Assembly: GCF_037392515.1 (NCBI RefSeq)
Contig: NC_090295.1
Location: forward strand, 13,845,001-13,909,000
DNA length: 64,000 nt
Source of the DNA: Haliotis asinina
Taxonomy: Eukaryota > Mollusca > Gastropoda > Lepetellida > Haliotidae
Direction: 5' to 3'
Under the pieces are notes generated by a model. That model made no database searches. It was not told where the DNA came from and saw only the letters and a list, made by a program, of their open reading frames with translations. Below, piece by piece: positions 60,076 to 64,000 of this stretch; the first letter of the stretch is position 1, and each line of letters opens with the position of its first letter. The translations under genes and the position numbers were made by a program.

Positions 60076-60652
60076 CAGCAACGTTTCTAGCACTTTATTT
60101 TGGAAACGGATTTTTTGACCAAATGCCTTCACTTTGTGTTTTAATGACCATCCTCTTTATGTCATCACTGACACTGACAAATGATGGTCCCCTGCCATTT
60201 CCTCCTACGGCCTTTACCTACTTTGTGGTATAATATCACTATCCACAAGTGTTTTGGTGTTCGCTATGAGTGACAGGAATATATGGCATGGTAGAACGTT
60301 TCATCAAAATGTCCTGGTCGTTGGTAGGTCCCTGTAGCGCAGGGGATAGCGCGCTGGACTTCTAATCCAGAGGCCGTGGGTTCGAATCCCACCAGGGATG
60401 CACCAACGTTTTTAGCACTTTATTTTGGAAACGTATTTTTTGACCAAATGCCTTCACTTTACGTTTTAATGACCATCCTATTTATATCATCACTTAAACT
60501 GACAAATGAGGGTCCCCTGCCATTTCCTCCTACGGCTTTTACCTACTTTGTGGTATAATATCACTATCCACAAGTGTTTTGGTGTTCGCTATGAGTGAAA
60601 GGAATATATGTCATGGTAGAACTTTTCATCAAAATGTCTTGGTCGTTGGTAG

Positions 60653-60725
60653 GTCCCTGTAGCGCAGGGGATAGCGCGCTGGACTTCTAATCCAGAGGCC
60701 GTGAGTTCGAATCCCACCAGGGATG
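60653..60725 (+). pseudogene. tRNA-Arg(UCU) with T-stem/B-box mismatch G52A
   Basis: G52 to A breaks the 52-62 pair and changes the first base of the B box (GTGAGTTCGA). Confidence 0.45.
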
Positions 60726-63700
60726 CAGCAACGTTTTTAGCACTTTATTTTGGAAACGGATTTTTTGACCAAATGCCTTCACTTTGTGTTGTAATGACCA
60801 TCCTCTTTATGTCATCACTGACACTGACAAATGATGGTCCCCTGCCATTTCCTCCTACGGCCTTTACCTACTTTGTGGTATAATATCACTATCCACAAGT
60901 GTTTTGGTGTTCGCTATGAGTGACAGGAATATATGGCATGGTAGAACGTTTCATCAAAATGTCCTGGTCGTTGGTAGGTCCCTGTAGCGCAGGGGATAGC
61001 GCGCTGGACTTCTAATCCAGAGGCCGTGGGTTCGAATCCCACCAGGGATGCAGCAACGTTTTTAGCACTTTATTTTGGAAACGGATTTTTTGACCAAATG
61101 CCTTCACTTTGTGTTTTAATGACCATCCTCTTTATGTCATCACTGACACTGACAAATGATGGTCCCCTGCCATTTCCTCCTACGGCCTTTACCTACTTTG
61201 TGGTTTAATATCACTATCCACAAGTGTTTTGGTGTTCGCTATGAGTGACAGGAACATATGGCATGGTAGAACGTTTCATCAAAATGTCCTGGTCGTTGGT
61301 AGGTCCCTGTAGCGCAGGGGATAGCGCGCTGGACTTCTAATCCAGAGGCCGTGGGTTCGAATCCCACCAGGGATGCACCAACGTTTTTAGCACTTTATTT
61401 TGGAAACGGATTTTTTGACCAAATGCCTTCACTTTACGTTTTAATGACCATCCTATTTATATCATCACTTAAACTGACAAATGAGGGTCCCCTGCCATTT
61501 CCTCCTACGGCTTTTACCTACTTTGTGGTATAATATCACTATCCACAAGTGTTTTGGTGTTCGCTATGAGTGAAAGGAATATATGTCATGGTAGAACTTT
61601 TCATCAAAATGTCCTGGTCGTTGGTAGGTCCCTGTAGCGCATGGGATAGCGCGCTGGACTTCTAATCCAGAGGCCGTGGGTTCGAATCCCACCAGGGATG
61701 CAGCAACGTTTTTAGCACTTTATTTTGGAAACGGATTTTTTGACCAAATGCCTTCACTTTGTGTTTTAATGACCATCCTCTTTATGTCATCACTGACACT
61801 GACAAATGATGGTCCCCTGCCATTTCCTCCTACGGCCTTTACCTACTTTGTGGTATAATATCACTATCCACAAGTGTTTTGGTGTTCGCTATGAGTGACA
61901 GGAATATATGGCATGGTAGAACGTTTCATCAAAATGTCCTGGTCGTTGGTAGGTCCCTGTAGCGCAGGGTATAGCGCGTTGGACTTCTAATCCAGAGGCA
62001 GTGGGTTCGAATCCCACCAGGGATGCAGCAACGTTTTTAGCACTTTATTTTGGAAACGGATTTTTTGACCAAATGCCTTCACTTTACGTTTTAATGACCA
62101 TCCTATTTATATCATCACTTAAACTGACAAATGAGGGTCCCCTGCCATTTCCTCCTACGGCTTTTACCTACTTTGTGGTATAATATCACTATCCACAAGT
62201 GTTTTGGTGTTCGCTATGAGTGAAAGGAATATATGTCATGGTAGAACTTTTCATCAAAATGTCTTGGTCGTTGGTAGGTCCCTGTAGCGCAGGGGATAGC
62301 GCGCTGGACTTCTAATCCAGAGGCCGTGGGTTCGAATCCCACCAGGGATGCAGCAACGTTTTTAGCACTTTATTTTGGAAACGGATTTTTTGACCAAATG
62401 CCTTCACTTTGTGTTGTAATGACCATCCTCTTTATGTCATCACTGACACTGACAAATGATGGTCCCCTGCCATTTCCTCCTACGGCCTTTACCTACTTTG
62501 TGGTATAATATCACTATCCACAAGTGTTTTGGTGTTCGCTATGAGTGACAGGAATATATGGCATGGTAGAACGTTTCATCAAAATGTCCTGGTCGTTGGT
62601 AGGTCCCTGTAGCGCAGGGGATAGCGCGCTGGACTTCTAATCCAGAGGCCGTGGGTTCGAATCCCACCAGGGATGCAGCAACGTTTTTAGCACTTTATTT
62701 TGGAAACGGATTTTTTGACCAAATGCCTTCACTTTGTGTTTTAATGACCATCCTCTTTATGTCATCACTGACACTGACAAATGATGGTCCCCTGCCATTT
62801 CCTCCTACGGCCTTTACCTACATTGTGGTATAATATCACTATCCACAAGTGTTTTGGTGTTCGCTATGAGTGACAGGAATATATGGCATGGTAGAACGTT
62901 TCATCAAAATGTCCTGGTCGTTGGTAGGTCCCTGTAGCGCAGGGGATAGCGCGCTGGACTTCTAATCCAGAGGCCGTGGGTTCGAATCCCACCAGGGATG
63001 CAGCAACGTTTTTAGCACTTTATTTTGGAAACGGATTTTTTGACCAAATGCCTTCACTTTACGTTTTAATGACCATCCTATTTATATCATCACTTAAACT
63101 GACAAATGAGGGTCCCCTGCCATTTCCTCCTACGGCTTTTACCTACTTTGTGGTATAATATCACTATCCACAAGTGTTTTGGTGTTCGCTATGAGTGAAA
63201 GGAATATATGTCATGGTAGAACTTTTCATCAAAATGTCCTGGTCGTTGGTAGGTCCCTGTAGCGCAGGGGATAGCGCGCTGGACTTCTAATCCAGAGGCC
63301 GTGGGTTCGATTCCCACCAGGGATGCAGCAACGTTTTTAGCACTTTATTTTGGAAACGGATTTTTTGACCAAATGCCTTCACTTTGTGTTTTAATGACCA
63401 TCCTCTTTATGTCATCACTGACACTGACAAATGATGGTCCCCTGCCATTTCCTCCTACGGCCTCTACCTACTTTGTGGTATAATATCACTATCCACAAGT
63501 GTTTTGGTGTTCACTATGAGTGAAAGGAATATATGGCATGGTAGAACGTTTCATCAAAATGTCCTGGTCGTTGGTAGGTCCCTGTAGCGCAGGGGATAGC
63601 GCGCTGGACTTCTAATCCAGAGGCCGTGGGTTCGAATCCCACCAGGGATGCACCAACGTTTTTAGCACTTTATTTTGGAAACGGATTTTTTGACCAAATG

Positions 63701-64000
63701 CCTTCACTTTACGTTTTAATGACCATCCTATTTATATCATCACTTAAACTGACAAATGAGGGTCCCCTGCCATTTCCTCCTACGGCTTTTACCTACTTTG
63801 TGGTATAATATCACTATCCACAAGTGTTTTGGTGTTCGCTATGAGTGAAAGGAATATATGTCATGGTAGAACTTTTCATCAAAATGTCCTGGTCGTTGGT
63901 AGGTCCCTGTAGCGCAGGGGATAGCGCGCTGGACTTCTAATCCAGAGGCCGTGGGTTCGAATCCCACCAGGGATGCAGCAACGTTTTTAGCACTTTATTT

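Larger units (their letters stand above)
39203..63975 (+). tRNA. tRNA-Arg-TCT: tRNA-Arg(UCU) right-block copies 3-79
   Basis: Seventy-seven complete genes starting at 39203+325n for n=0 to 76 (the last at 63903-63975), without a single phase change. Most are consensus. Variants not listed separately are G15T (55778, 61628), G18T plus C48A (56753; also 61953, which has C27T as well), G26C (57078), A38G (54153), C48T (53178) and A59T (57728, 63253). Confidence 0.96.
38251..64000 (+). repeat. Right block of 325-bp tRNA-Arg(UCU) tandem satellite
   Basis: The same unit, same strand and same phase resume after the LINE and run past the right edge. One 2-bp deletion (CTATGAG to CTGAGTG near 39142) is the only length change. 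Variants common here but not seen in the left block include GGATGCACCAACG just after the tRNA and an ACACA variable loop. Confidence 0.98.

Noticed and set aside
1-64000. Array of tRNA-derived SINEs
   Set aside because: Units are strictly head-to-tail without target duplications or A tails, and the tRNA part is a full cloverleaf rather than a decayed head.
1-64000. 5S rDNA or snRNA repeats
   Set aside because: The conserved RNA part is a 73-nt cloverleaf with anticodon TCT. I see no 5S or snRNA segment in the spacer.

Overview
The window is eukaryotic, almost certainly from an animal. It is one very large head-to-tail satellite whose 325-bp unit carries a complete, intronless tRNA-Arg(UCU) gene, interrupted once by a non-LTR retrotransposon (LINE). 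The tRNA has an A box, a B box and an oligo-T terminator and no encoded CCA, which is a Pol III arrangement. The LINE has an AATAAA signal and a poly-A tail, and its proteins resemble the L1/Tx1 group. I cannot name the species. The Tx1-like element points to an aquatic animal (marine invertebrate, fish or amphibian), but only weakly.

Layout: (1) 1-32614, left array, 100 complete tRNA copies, all on the + strand, then the 5' part of a 101st. (2) 32615-38250, one LINE with open reading frames, flanked by a 13-bp target-site duplication (14 bp if one shared A is counted). (3) 38251-64000, right array, starting with the 3' part of the interrupted tRNA and then 79 complete copies. The total is 179 complete tRNA genes plus one split copy. 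tRNA starts follow 83+325n (n=0-74), 24457+325n (n=0-19), 30956+325n (n=0-4), then 38555 and 38880, then 39203+325n (n=0-76). Only three small deletions (near 24440, 30750 and 39142) break the 325-bp phase.

Each unit is a 73-nt tRNA plus a 252-nt spacer with no credible protein. The spacer holds a T5 terminator 9 nt after the tRNA, a T6 run further on, and AT-rich motifs upstream of the next tRNA. Two main spacer haplotypes often alternate, giving a 650-bp dimer, and longer higher-order repeats of 5 units (1,625 bp) and 8 units (2,600 bp) are visible. These, together with mosaic units, indicate continuing unequal exchange or gene conversion.

The LINE sits inside the anticodon of its target tRNA, after nucleotide 34, in the same orientation as the tRNA. 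It encodes a CCHC zinc-knuckle ORF1, a charged second small ORF that overlaps it, and a 1,293-aa ORF2 with AP-like endonuclease, reverse transcriptase and a C-terminal CCHC motif. ORF2 begins on a TAATG stop-start overlap. My main hypothesis is that this is a sequence-specific LINE that uses the tRNA-Arg array as its niche, as R1/R2 use rDNA. One insertion alone cannot prove target specificity.
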